DNA of 64,000 nucleotides from Calamus simplicifolius. Its lineage: Eukaryota > Streptophyta > Magnoliopsida > Arecales > Arecaceae. Position 1 is the first letter of the stretch. Each line of letters starts with the position of its first letter. Positions 1 to 9,933 of this stretch are shown piece after piece. The translations under genes were made by a program, and so were the position numbers. The DNA is taken from assembly GCA_900491605.1 (NCBI GenBank), contig UESW01000067.1:55254-119253 (forward strand), given 5' to 3'. Under the pieces are notes generated by a model. That model was not told where the DNA came from. It saw only the letters and a program-made list of their open reading frames with translations, and did not search any database.

Positions 1-89
1 ACTAGTCTCCTTTCTATTCACAAACTAACCCATGATATGAACTGTAATGCCTTATTTTATCCCTCTCACAATGTATTTCAAAATCAGGT

Positions 90-1250
90 TTCAAAAAAGA
101 GGATTGGACTTACTAAAAAAAAGGGCGGCCTCTACTATCTTGATGCATCACCCACATACTCACCTACCATCAAGCATGTTTTCTCATAGTCTTGTTTTTT
201 GTTTCAAATAATGATGTCATTTGGCGTCAACATTTTCATTTTGATCATCCTTCATTTACTATTTTAAAGGCAATATTCCCTTCTTTGTTTAAGGGTGTTA
301 ATGTTGGGTTTTTATTGTGAGGTATATAAATTTGTCAAACATAAAAGGGTTTCTTTTCCGGTGAGCAATAATACAAGTTCTTCTCCTTTTTATTTAATTC
401 ATACTGATATATGAGGCTCCTCTAGAATTTTCAATGTTACAGGAGCTCGGTAGTTTGTTTCTTTCATCGATGATTGCACTACAGTCTCATGGATTTTTCT
501 TCTCAAACATATATCCGATGTGACCACTATCCTTCCTAACTTCATTGTCACGATACATAACCAATTTGGTATCAAAGTAAAAAGGTTCCGGTCTGATAAT
601 TCCAGGGATTATTTTAATCAATTTTTTTCACCATATTTTCTATAAGAAGGGATAGCTCACGAGTCATCCTGCATAAACACTCCTCAATAGAATGGGGTTG
701 CTGAGAAAAAAAATGGTCACTTACTTGCCACAATCCGTGTTTTGCTCTTTCAAAACTGAATTCCAAAATCATACCGGAGGGAAGTTGTCCTTACTGCAAC
801 CCATATTATAAATCGACTACCCTCCAAAGTCTTGAAAAATCAAACCCCTATGCAACTCCTCTTTCAGTTTTATCCTAATATTCGAATCACAAATAATCTT
901 ACTCCTCGAGTCTTTGGTTGTCCAGCTTTTGTTCATGTGTCTAGCCACAACAAAGGTAAATTAGATCCACGAGCAATCAAGTGTGTGTTTGTCGAGTATT
1001 CTCCAACACAAAAAGGCTACAAATGCAATCATCCACCTACACGAAAATTTTATATTTCTAATGATGTCACTTTTGAGAAAGGCCAATCTTTTATTCTCTT
1101 AGCCTTATCTTCAGGGGAGTCTGATTCTATTGGGAAAGATATGGCAGAAGATCTAGTATTCTTTGACCTATCCATCTCACAACCTTACTCATCTCAGTCT
1201 AAATCACCTTCAAAGGAACCATCTCTGCAGCCCAAATTGTCCCCATAAGA
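90..1250 (+). pseudogene. Copia pre-integrase and integrase remnant
   Basis: Translated in pieces, the region shows a GGLYYLD-like pre-integrase end (about 120-150), a WR-H-H-H zinc-binding-like stretch followed by a C-x-x-C-like KHKR segment (220-360), and an HTD-WG-like start of the catalytic core near 400. A longer open segment at 832-1248 carries the integrase C-terminal motif FGC-AFVHV, then GKLDPRA and GYKC-P. Several frameshifts separate the pieces, including those within 440-830 where the catalytic residues should lie. It once encoded the strand-transfer enzyme that inserts element DNA. It cannot be functional here. Confidence 0.8.
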
Positions 1251-1539
1251 ACCAAACCTTGAAACAGTCCCTACTAATGACAAGCTTGATACTAGGAGGT
1301 ATGCATAGGTGTACTTGAGAAGGAGAGATTCGGAACCTGATCCGGAACCTGATCTTGTGCAAGTCCATAACTCAACTACTTCTGAAAATAAGGTATGAAC
1401 AAACCCAATTTTCTCTCCTATTCCATCTGATCATGATTTACCTATTGCCTTAAGAAAAGGGACAAGAGAGTGTACTAAACATCCAAGGTATCCATTTGTC
1501 AAATCGGTGTCTTTTCACATATTTTCTCATCTCACAAAA

Positions 1540-3085
1540 GTTTTTTAGCCAACTTAAATGCCATCTCAATTTTATTTGAAGTTTCATCTAATGAGAAGTG
1601 GAGAGAAGTTATGAGAGTAGAGATGGAGGCACTTGAGAAGAACAAAATGTGAAAAATCGTAGAGCTACCAAAAAAAAAGAGCAGTGGGATGCAAATGGGT
1701 GTTTGCCGTAAAGTACTTTCTAAAGAGATACAAGGCAAGGTTGGTTACTAAGGGCTACATACAAACCTATGGAGTGGACTATCAAGAGATATTTACATCG
1801 GTGGCTAAGATGAATACAATGAGGGTTCTATTGTCCTTGACCGCAAATTTCAATTGGGATTTACAATAGTTTGATGTAAAAAATGCCTTCCTTCATGGTG
1901 ACTTAGAGGAAGAGATATACATGGAGATTCTATTAGGCTTTGGAGGAGAGATAAAAAAGAACAAGATTTGCAAACTAAAAAAAGGCATTATATGGACTCA
2001 AGCAGTCTCTGAGAGCTTGGTTTGGCAGGTTTATAAAGGTATGCTCAATACCGGATATAAGCAGAGTAAGGTGATCATATAGTATTGTCAAACACACGGC
2101 TTCAGGGGGAGTTACTGCTCTTTTGGTGTATGTTAATAATATAATTGTTACTGAGAATGATGAGAAAGAAAAGGAGGCCTTAAAAAATATTGCTTGGCAA
2201 AGAAATTTGAGATCAAAAACTTAGGAAGGTTGAAATATTTTCTTAGGATAAAAGTAGCTCAATCTCAGCAAGATATCTTCATTTCCCAACAGAAGTATAT
2301 GGTTGACCTCTTGAAGAAAACTGGTAAATTAGTGTGTAAACCTGTTTCAACTCCGATTGATTCTAATCACAAACTTGGAGAGGCCATTGATGATAAGGCA
2401 ATAGACAAGGAAGGGTTCTAGATATTGGTTGGGAAGCTAATATATTTCGCACACACTCGGCCAGACATTACCTATGTTGTAAGTGTAGTAAGTCAATTCA
2501 TGCACAACCCTAAAAATATTCACCTACAAGCTATAAATCGGATACTCCACTACCTGAAAGCTAATCTAGAAAAAAGAATTTTATTCAAGAAAGGTGAGGA
2601 GCTGATTCTTGAAGCTTACATTAATGCAAACTATGCAGGATCTCCGGTTGATAAACATTCCACAATAGATTATTGCACATTCTTAGGTGATAATCTGATT
2701 ACGTGAAGGAGTAAGAATAAAATGTGATAGCTTGGTCAAGTGTAGAAGCGGAGTTTAGGGCTATGGCTTAAGGTGTGTGTGAGCTACTGTAATTGAAGAT
2801 TATCATTGAAGATCTCAAGATAAAGTGGGAGAAGCTTATGAGACTATATATTGCAACAACAAGTCAACCATCAATATTGCTCACAATCTGATATAGCATG
2901 ATAGGATATAGCACATCAAGATCGATGGACACTTTATAAAGGAGAAGTTAGACAACAAGTTGATTTGTACTCCCTATGTGTCTACAAAGGAGCAATTGCG
3001 GATGTGTTTACAAAGGGACTTAATGGTCACGACTTCTCAACGATTATATCCAAGTTAGGAATGGATGATATCTATTCACCAGCTT
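1540..3085 (+). pseudogene. Copia reverse transcriptase-RNase H remnant
   Basis: Open pieces at 1684-1869, 2194-2421 and 2425-2706 carry copia RT motifs: GCKWVF-K, KARLV-KGY-Q-G-DY-E-F, then FDVKNAFLHGDLEEEIYM, and later the KYFL-I-VA, ISQ-KY--DLL and RPDI-Y-V-VSQFM blocks. RNase H follows with the SVEAEFRAMA motif near 2740 and a degenerate KHIEIDGHF-type motif near 2930. The catalytic YVDD box is present at 2129-2140 but reads YVNN, so both metal-binding aspartates are asparagines, on top of several stops and frameshifts. The pattern fits many G-to-A/C-to-T changes, as expected for an old methylated copy. Confidence 0.85.
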
Positions 3086-3096
3086 AAGGGGGAGAG
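3086..3096 (+). other. Polypurine tract of copia element
   Basis: The sequence AAGGGGGAGAG sits directly before the 3' LTR and after the end of RNase H. This is the plus-strand DNA priming site in copia elements. Its position supports the LTR start assigned next to it. Confidence 0.8.
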
Positions 3097-3098
3097 TA

Positions 3099-3340
3099 TG
3101 GAAAGCCGACAGCTATTTTAGGATAGTTTCTAATTTATAATCATTAGAAAGAAAAATTAGTTATAAAAATCCCCTGATCCGATGCAATCCCTTGATACGA
3201 GGATCCAATTAAGAATAGAATATTTTAGTTTTATTCTTTTCAGTTTTTTTGGTTTCTATACATAATCTATATACAATGCATATATACTCATTATTGTGCA
3301 TAATAAATATAGTGAGAATTTCATTCTACATTTTCTGACA
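3099..3340 (+). repeat. 3' LTR of the decayed copia element
   Basis: The LTR begins TGGAAAGCC just after the polypurine tract and ends either at TTCATTCTACA (3330) or at TTTTCTGACA (3340). It is short (about 230-240 bp), as in several plant copia lineages. The end cannot be fixed without the 5' LTR, which lies outside the window. Confidence 0.65.
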
Positions 3341-5074
3341 AATATAATAGCTCCAAGTGAACTCAAGGGTCAAGGAGAAGAAAAGAAACAGTTACAAGAC
3401 TATCTTGACATGCATACCTAGAATCTATCGAAACAAAACCCTTCGCTCCGCACCAGGCATCAAAAGTGGCATATCTTATGTCAAGCACAATAGGTTTCCC
3501 CTTTGCAAGCAGGCTATGACATGGCTAGCCCAAGTAGGAAATTATAACGAGGCCCCATTTTCCAGGCTTTAACATCATCCTTCTTTACCTTTTTAGATAA
3601 ATAGCAAGACATATTGACCTATAACCACATATTGCGAACAGAAATTCAAAGGAGAAAAGAAAGAAATTCCAAATCATTTGGAGAGCTAACGCTTTTCTAT
3701 CTAAACATCTTTCGAAAGTCTAACCAAAAAAGTATTGCATCTCCTACCAATGCTAGCCAAGCACAACCAATATGTATACCATACCGTGCCTTGTTAACAT
3801 TCAACATCCAATAAGATCAAACAAAGCATGACTCTATTAAATGACATGCAACTTGCAAGCTAGGATATACTAAGAAAGGCTTACCTTTTCCATTAAAAAT
3901 GCATGTAGAACTAATGATGAATATCTAATGGTGGAGATCATGATTCATGTGTAGGCCCATTCAAGAGATTGTATGCACATGAACTTGCACGATAGAAGTA
4001 TGATGAAGGACACAAAATATTTTATTATATTTCAGATTTTTTTAGTTATTTTATTCTAGGTATATGTTGGTTATACTATCATGAAATCATTAGAATTTGA
4101 TTTTTTGAATGTTCTATTGCCTTTCTATATAGGGTATTGTGGGTTCCAAATTTTCCATTTTAGGAAATTTTTTGGGGATTAGTATCTTAGCTATTAAAAC
4201 CCCTAGTTTACTTGAAATTCAAGTTTATAAAATCTATAAAAAATTCCTTATGGCTGGCCACTAGTGATGGTAATGCGAAATTACTGAGTGAACAAGAGAT
4301 TTCTGATTGGTCAGGTAATCTTTCTTTGATTTCCTTCTATATATCATAATCATCTCTGTTCAAAACAAGTCTGCATGACCTATTTGCTTAGTTTCACTTA
4401 TAGGTCAACTTAGACCCTCTTGTATAATATGAAACCATTAGAATATTACTTCTTCTATCCTTTTGCACCACCAAAACCCTAGAACAACTTTATTGGACCT
4501 TTTATTTGCCCTTAATCAATATTATCCTGCTATCCCATATACAGATTTAGGGCTATAAACAATGAAACAAGACTTATCCCTAACTCAGTATTTAATCTAG
4601 GTCCTCGCATGCAACATAGACCATTCCCAATTAGTTCTACATCACATGGTCATATTCGTCATGTATTAGATATCGATGGCTACCACATATGGCCGAAGTA
4701 TATGTGAAATACTTGTAACAAGCATCCTTCTTTTATTTTTTCAAAAAAAAAAAAAAAAAAAAACCTAGATACTTCTTTGATTGATTTTGATGCTTCTCCC
4801 AAACACTCTTGAGATGTATCTCAGGATAAGGGAAAACATTTCCTTTTTTGTGAACACTAACATTTTGATGAACACAATATCATCAAATAATTAATCCTAT
4901 TTTTTGTGTTGAATTGTTAAATAAAACAAGAACATGTTACCATGATAAGTGTGCTCTTTTAATGTAACTACATAATTTTTAAAAAAAATAATATTATTAT
5001 GTCCAAGACTAGCCATATTGATGTATTCATATCAATGTCATATCCATATCACCTACATGTGTCTTTGCTTCACG
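3341..5074. other. AT-rich intergenic sequence, no gene seen
   Basis: No recognisable coding region, RNA gene or complete element. The two short open stretches (3357-3572 and 3614-3814) match nothing known to me and have no gene-like context. A 22-nt A-run lies at about 4742-4763. Confidence 0.6.
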
Positions 5075-5079
5075 GGACA

Positions 5080-5773
5080 TGTTGCCACCAAGTCACCTTC
5101 CTTCAACGTCGGGAAACGAAGATCCTTCTCCTCGAAGTGCTCCCGCAAGAAGTCCTCGGAGACCGGTTGCACTGGTGGGGACCCTCCGATGCTCAAGTAA
5201 GCAACTCGAGAACAGACAAGAGTAAACTAGCAAAAAGATAGCTAGAGAACTTGAGTTCAGATCCCCCATAGTTGTGAGTGTGGGCCTTTTATACATGTTC
5301 GAGGGTTCCTTTTTCCGCTTCCAGAAGGTGGCTGATTTCAAGGTACCTTTGTCCGGTAGCGGACGGATGGCAAGGCTGACAGCGACAGGTCGCAACCGAC
5401 ACTGAGCATGTCAGAAGTGTCTTGCCCCACCAGCCACCTGCCAGGTGCAGCGCTATAGGTGGCAGGCAGGCCTGGTCGTGCCAGGCGTGCGCCGTTACAG
5501 GTTGTGGCCACGCGCTGTTGCAGAAGATAGTAGGCCACGTGGCCATCACTGGTGGTTGGTGGGCCACGTGGGTGTGTCAGGTGGCATGAGGTGATAGGGC
5601 ACCGGGTCCGAGGCCGAGGGGATGCCGAGTCCAAGGCCAAGGGGACGTCGGGTCCGAGAGGACCTTGGAGGCCAAAGGGGGCCTCGAAGGCCGAGGGGGC
5701 CTCAGAGGCCGAGGCAGGGGCTTCGGCAGTCATTTTCTTCGTTAACTCTAACGACGTTGGATCAACCACATCA
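5080..5773 (-). repeat. 3' LTR of Tat gypsy element
   Basis: Direct repeat of 14965-15645. On the plus strand it begins TGTTGCCACCAAG and ends CCACATCA, giving the standard TG...CA ends. It contains the same TATA-like segment (GGCCTTTTATAC on plus, about 5283-5294) as its partner. Confidence 0.92.
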
Positions 5774-5795
5774 GATGCCCCCTCGCCCCTAAGAC
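5774..5795 (-). other. Polypurine tract of Tat element
   Basis: On the minus strand this reads as a G/A-rich run (AGGGGCGAGGGGGCATC) immediately before the LTR start TGATGTGG. It is the expected plus-strand priming site and confirms that the element reads on the minus strand. Confidence 0.75.
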
Positions 5796-6322
5796 GAAGT
5801 GGGCCCACCTCTGCGAAGCGAAAGGGGTGTCACCTTCCGAGTGGCCGATCCCGACACGCCACCAATTGCCAAAAGGCACATGTCCATGGGTGCAGCGACA
5901 CCTTAGCATGGGCGATCTGGGGGTTGCAATAGTATTGCCCCACCCCGTCCGTCTGATCCGCGGAGATCAGCCTTGGAGCGGGAGCGTGTTCTCGGGGCTT
6001 ACGAAAAGCCACCGCCATCATTGCTATCATGATGCTGACGTCAGCGCTGCCTCGCTATTGGTCGGAGGCGAAGCATCCCACGCGCCGGGCGCCTGCTGAG
6101 GCGACTCAGCCTATAGCGGGAGTCCACATGGTCGGGTAGGTGAGGCGGGATGATTTGAAAGTGATAAGTTGGGCAAAAGGCTGGGTTTCGTCACTTTGCC
6201 TGAGATCTTCCTCCAGCTCTCAAACTCGTCTTCTTCCCGAGACCTTGCTTCCATTGCTTCTCGTTCCAGGTTAGCTTCCTAATCACCCCAATCCCTCTAG
6301 CTTTTCCCGTTAGGTTTCTCCC
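5796..6322 (+). other. Leader region upstream of the antisense ORF
   Basis: No coding sequence is assigned. It lies inside the Tat element between the polypurine tract and the antisense ORF and should hold that ORF's promoter and 5' leader. The stretch 6180-6320 is pyrimidine-rich and resembles a plant 5'UTR. No clear TATA box was found. Confidence 0.45.
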
Positions 6323-8436
6323 ATGGCTTCCTCACCCTCTTGGCCTTCATCTGCATCCCCTGCGGACCAGGTTTCTTCTTCGAGGCTCTGCGCCTCTCCA
6401 TCTCCTGCTCCTTCGTGGTCCTCCTCCCCTACTCCTTCGGAGGACCACATTCCTTTTCCCAGCGGCGGGCCGCTATCGCGGCCCCAGCTAGGAGATGCCC
6501 GGCGACTGCCGGCGCCTCCTCGAGGGTGGGGGCGGAATCCCCGACGAAGACCGCCTCCATGGTAACAGGCCAAGACCTAGCAAACATTAGGGCATGTTAC
6601 CAAATTCCCAGAGACATAGGTCTCTTTTTGCCGACCCCCGACGATAGGGTGGTCTCCTCCCGTCCCGGTAGAATAGTTGTTTATGAAATTTTCCTTAAGT
6701 TAGGTCTTCACCTGCCCTTTCACCCTTTCTTTGTCAATCTCCTCGACTACTACTCTTTGACCCCTGCCCATCTAGTCCCAAACTCCCTTCGAACCATTTG
6801 CGCGTTCATCGTCCTCTGCCGTTTCCATGGCATTACTCCGAGACTCTCCCTTTTCTGCTGCTTTTATATTCTCCGGCAACAGTCGGGTTGGTGGCTGTTC
6901 CAGCCTCGGTCCGGCCGAGCCCTCAAGCTATACCTCCCACTTCTGTCAAGGGATGGAAGCCTCGATTCTTTTTCGCCGACCTCGATAGGGTCAAGCCTAG
7001 GTGGGGGGACCCAGACCTTAGGCCCAACATGAACTCATCTGTCCTCCCGAAGGAGAGGGAAGCGTTGGGGCAGTTGCTGACGGCCGAGGTCCCCAGGTGC
7101 AACCAGCTCCTGTCGAAGGAAAATCTCCGACTCGCGGGAGTCTCCACCCGAAGTGGTGAGTAGTGGCCGACCCAACACTTAGCCAATTTTCCTCCTCTGC
7201 TTCCCACTCCTTTTTTCTTCTTTTTTTTTACTAACTCCGAACGATGATGCACAGTGATGAAGGTCCAGACCGCCATGATCAGGAAGGCGGCAGTGCAGAA
7301 GCGCAAGGCACAGGTTGCCACAGGAGGGAAGAAGAAACTCCGCCCCTAGACACCTCCCCCCGACCGGAGCCAGGATGCCGACGAGGGAGCTGGTCCCTTG
7401 TCCCCACAGTCGGCCGGCCCCCCGAGCGCCCCGCAGGTGCCCTCAGCAGTCGACCTGACTGCCGACACCCCACCAGAGCCGAGGGCCATCTCCCTCGTAC
7501 CGAATGTCGAGCCGACCTCCGCCGGAGCCGAGACCGAGCCGCTCTCAGAGGAGAACGCACCTGCAGGCGGCAGCGTAGCAGCGGCGGAACCCTCTGCCTC
7601 ATCCGACCTCGAGGGAAGGGGGGCTGGGGCGAGCCGCCCACGGGTCTCTCTTGCTTACAACGGCCGCACCACCGAGCGGCTGATGGCGAGGGTCTGTCTG
7701 CCGGAGCTCCAAGCGGAGTTCCGAGAGCTGGAGGCCCCAGCAATCTACCAAGACGCCTTCGCGGCGCACCTCTGGGTAAGAGTCCTCTTTAACTCGTGTA
7801 ATTTTAATCCTTGCTGTTCATGCTAACCGAATCCTTTTTGGTGCAGGTGGTCAATTCCTTGGCAGCCCTGAGGGATATTACTCTCGGAGCCACCGCATAC
7901 ATCAGACGATGCTGGCGGCCGTGGCCCGAGCCGAGGAGGCCGAGGGGCCCCTACAGTCGGCCCGGAGGGAGGCCGAGACGACCGAGAGGGCGCTAGAGGC
8001 CGCGAGAGGGGAAGCGGAGGAGGCCAGGCAGCGGGAGGCTGCGGGCCTAGCGCGTGCCTGTGCCGCCGAGGCTGAGTTGGCGGCCTGCCGTCTCCAACTG
8101 GAGATGACGAAGGAAGGGGCCAGGGAGTCCGAGGGCCGAGCAGCTGACGCCGAGGAAGTCGCGCGAAGGGCCGATGCCCAAGCCGCCGACGCTGCCACCT
8201 GGGCAGACGAGGCCACACTGAGGGCCCAGGCAACCGAGGAGAGGGCCGCAACGGCTGAGCTGGCGGCAGCCGAGGACGTGGAGCACTTCAGGAGCTCGAC
8301 TGCTTTTGCCAAGGAAGTTGCAGAAGGCTCTGCCGAGGCATACCTGTAGGGGTTCCGCGACGGCAAGGAGAAAGCCACGCAAGTCTCAGGGATCGCCGAC
8401 CTTCGGAACCTTGAGCCGGAAGACGGTGATGAATGA
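6323..8436 (+). pseudogene. Antisense spliced ORF of Tat element (gypsy-type transposon domain)
   Basis: This ORF runs opposite to gag-pol. It starts at an ATG in good context (CCATGG, 6323) with a Ser/Pro-rich N-terminus. It continues through the plant 'putative gypsy type transposon' domain (about 6560-7000, with motifs LHLPFHPFF, LAPAHL-PNS-like and KGWKPRFFF) and ends in a long Ala/Glu-rich coiled coil (7909-8340) and GF-DGKEKA. Two GT-AG introns fit the reading phase: 7156-7254 (donor GTGAGT) and 7776-7846 (donor GTAAGAG, acceptor TGCAG). It is broken by frameshifts near 6520, 6930 and 7905, a TAG at 7347 and a TAG at 8347. Equivalent ORFs are known in Tat elements of many plants. Their function is unknown. 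Confidence 0.82.
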
Positions 8437-8809
8437 TGAGCAGGAGGATGCCCCGATCGACGGGTCAGCATCAGCGGAAGCCTAGGAGCCCTTCCCGACA
8501 GGCTGCTTTCTTTTTGTCTTCTCTGTACCCAAGTCCGACCTAGTCGGCATTTTGTAAACATCTTCCTAGTAATGAAAGTATCTTTTAGTAATGGAAGCAT
8601 CTCTCTTTTTTTTTTTTTTTGAAATATTCGACGAACTGGTGACGTCCCTCGGCATGTCGATGTAGGACCCCTAGGGGCTGCGTCGACACTGGGGATAGCA
8701 CCCTTCGGCTCATCGTCAGCAAATCCGTGACTTAGCCGCTTTGTAGGGTTAAGGCCTAGAGGGAGCGCCGAGGTTGGACTTGGAGTCAAGCCGGCCTCGA
8801 GCCACTGAG
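8437..8809. other. Non-coding spacer inside Tat element
   Basis: Contains a T-rich run (8606-8621) and probably the 3' end of the antisense transcript. No gene is seen. Half-copies of the downstream minisatellite begin to appear after about 8800. Confidence 0.5.
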
Positions 8810-9832
8810 TACCAATGATACATCGGCCTTGGAGTGCCGAACAGGCATCAGGCTTGAGTACCGATGAAACATCGGCCTTCGGTACCGATGATACATCGGT
8901 CTTGAGGTGCTAAGCTTACCTCGGGCTTTTTAGAGTCGTGGTACACCGGTCTTCGGTACTGATGGTACATCGGTCTTGAGATGCCAGGCTGGCCTCGGGT
9001 TTTTTTGGAGCCGGTGGTATACCGGTCTTCGATGCCAATGGTACATCGGTCTTGAGGTGCCGAGCTGGCCTCGGGCTTTTTGGAGCTGATGGTACACCGA
9101 TCTTCGGTGCCGATGGTACATCGGTCTTAAGGTGCCGAGCTAGCCTTGGGCTTTTTAAAGCCGATGGTACACCGATCTTCGGTGCCGATGGTACATCGGT
9201 CTTGAGGTGCCGAGCTGGCCTCGGGCTTTTTGGAGCCGATGGTACACCGGTCTTTGATGTCGATGGTACATCGATCTTGAGCTGCCGAGCTGGCCTCGAG
9301 CTTTTTGGAGTCGATGGTACATCGATCTTCGGTACCGATGGTACATCAATCTTGAGGTGCCCAGCTGGCCTCGGGCTTTTTGGAGTTGGTGGTACACCGA
9401 TCTTCGATACCGATAGTACATCGGTCTTGAAGTGTCGAGCTGGCTTCGGGCTTTTTGGAGCCGGTGGTACATCGGTTTTCGGTGCCGATGGTACATCGGT
9501 CTTGAGGTGCTGAGCTAGCCTCGAACTTTTTGGAGCCGGTGGTACACCGGTCTTCGGTGTCGATGGTACATTGATCTTGAGGTGCCGAGCTGGCCTTGGG
9601 CTTTTTGGAGCCGATGGTACATCGATTTTCGGTGCCGATGGTACATCGTCTTGAGGTGCCGAGCTGGCCTCGAGCTTTTTGGAGCCGATGGTACATCGGT
9701 CTTCGGTGCCAATAGTACATCGGTCTTGAGGTGCCGAGCTAGCCTCGGGCTTTTTGAAGCCGATGGTACACCGATCTTCGGTACCAATGGTACATCGGTC
9801 TTGAGGTATCGAGCTGGCCTCGGGCTTTTACT
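8810..9832. repeat. 75-bp tandem repeat (minisatellite) in Tat 3' region
   Basis: A core GGTACATCGGTCTTGAGGTG recurs at 8965, 9041, 9116, 9191, 9266, 9341, 9416, 9491, 9566, 9641, 9715 and 9790 (starts of GTACAT). Spacing is 75 bp, with one interval of 74 and one of 76. More degenerate units lie before 8965, giving about 12-13 copies. Each unit holds two related half-motifs (GGTACACCGATCTTCGGTGCC and GGTACATCGGTCTTGAGGTGCC in consensus) separated by a GAGCTGGCCTCGGGCTTTTTGG-type segment. Because 75 is divisible by three, units keep frame on both strands and spurious repetitive ORFs result. Hypervariable tandem repeats in the 3' untranslated region are documented for Tat/Ogre elements. Confidence 0.93.
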
Positions 9833-9933
9833 GAAAAGATGGGTTACTCGAACACGCTTTTATTAATATAGAACGCGGGGCAGGAGCCCGAAAGAATGTA
9901 AATGCACAACTCAACATAGAGAGGGGTACATTA

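Larger units (their letters stand above)
1..3340 (+). mobile_element. Decayed Ty1/copia retrotransposon, 3' portion
   Basis: The window opens inside a copia element read on the plus strand. Domains follow the copia order: pre-integrase (about 100-400), integrase core and C-terminal part (to 1250), reverse transcriptase (1540-2450), RNase H (2450-3070), a polypurine tract and a 3' LTR. Every domain is cut by stops and frameshifts, so the element is dead. Its 5' LTR and gag lie before the window, so no target duplication can be checked. The order integrase before reverse transcriptase separates copia from gypsy. The RNase H tail ending in a SPA-type motif just before the polypurine tract is usual for plant copia elements. 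Confidence 0.88.

Noticed and set aside
5093..6099. Several overlapping open frames around the left Tat LTR and leader
   Set aside because: They overlap on both strands in GC-rich LTR/leader sequence and match no retrotransposon or host family.
9052..9866. Repetitive 25-residue-repeat proteins on both strands
   Set aside because: They follow from a 75-bp tandem repeat in coding phase and have no start context or codon bias; treated as minisatellite.
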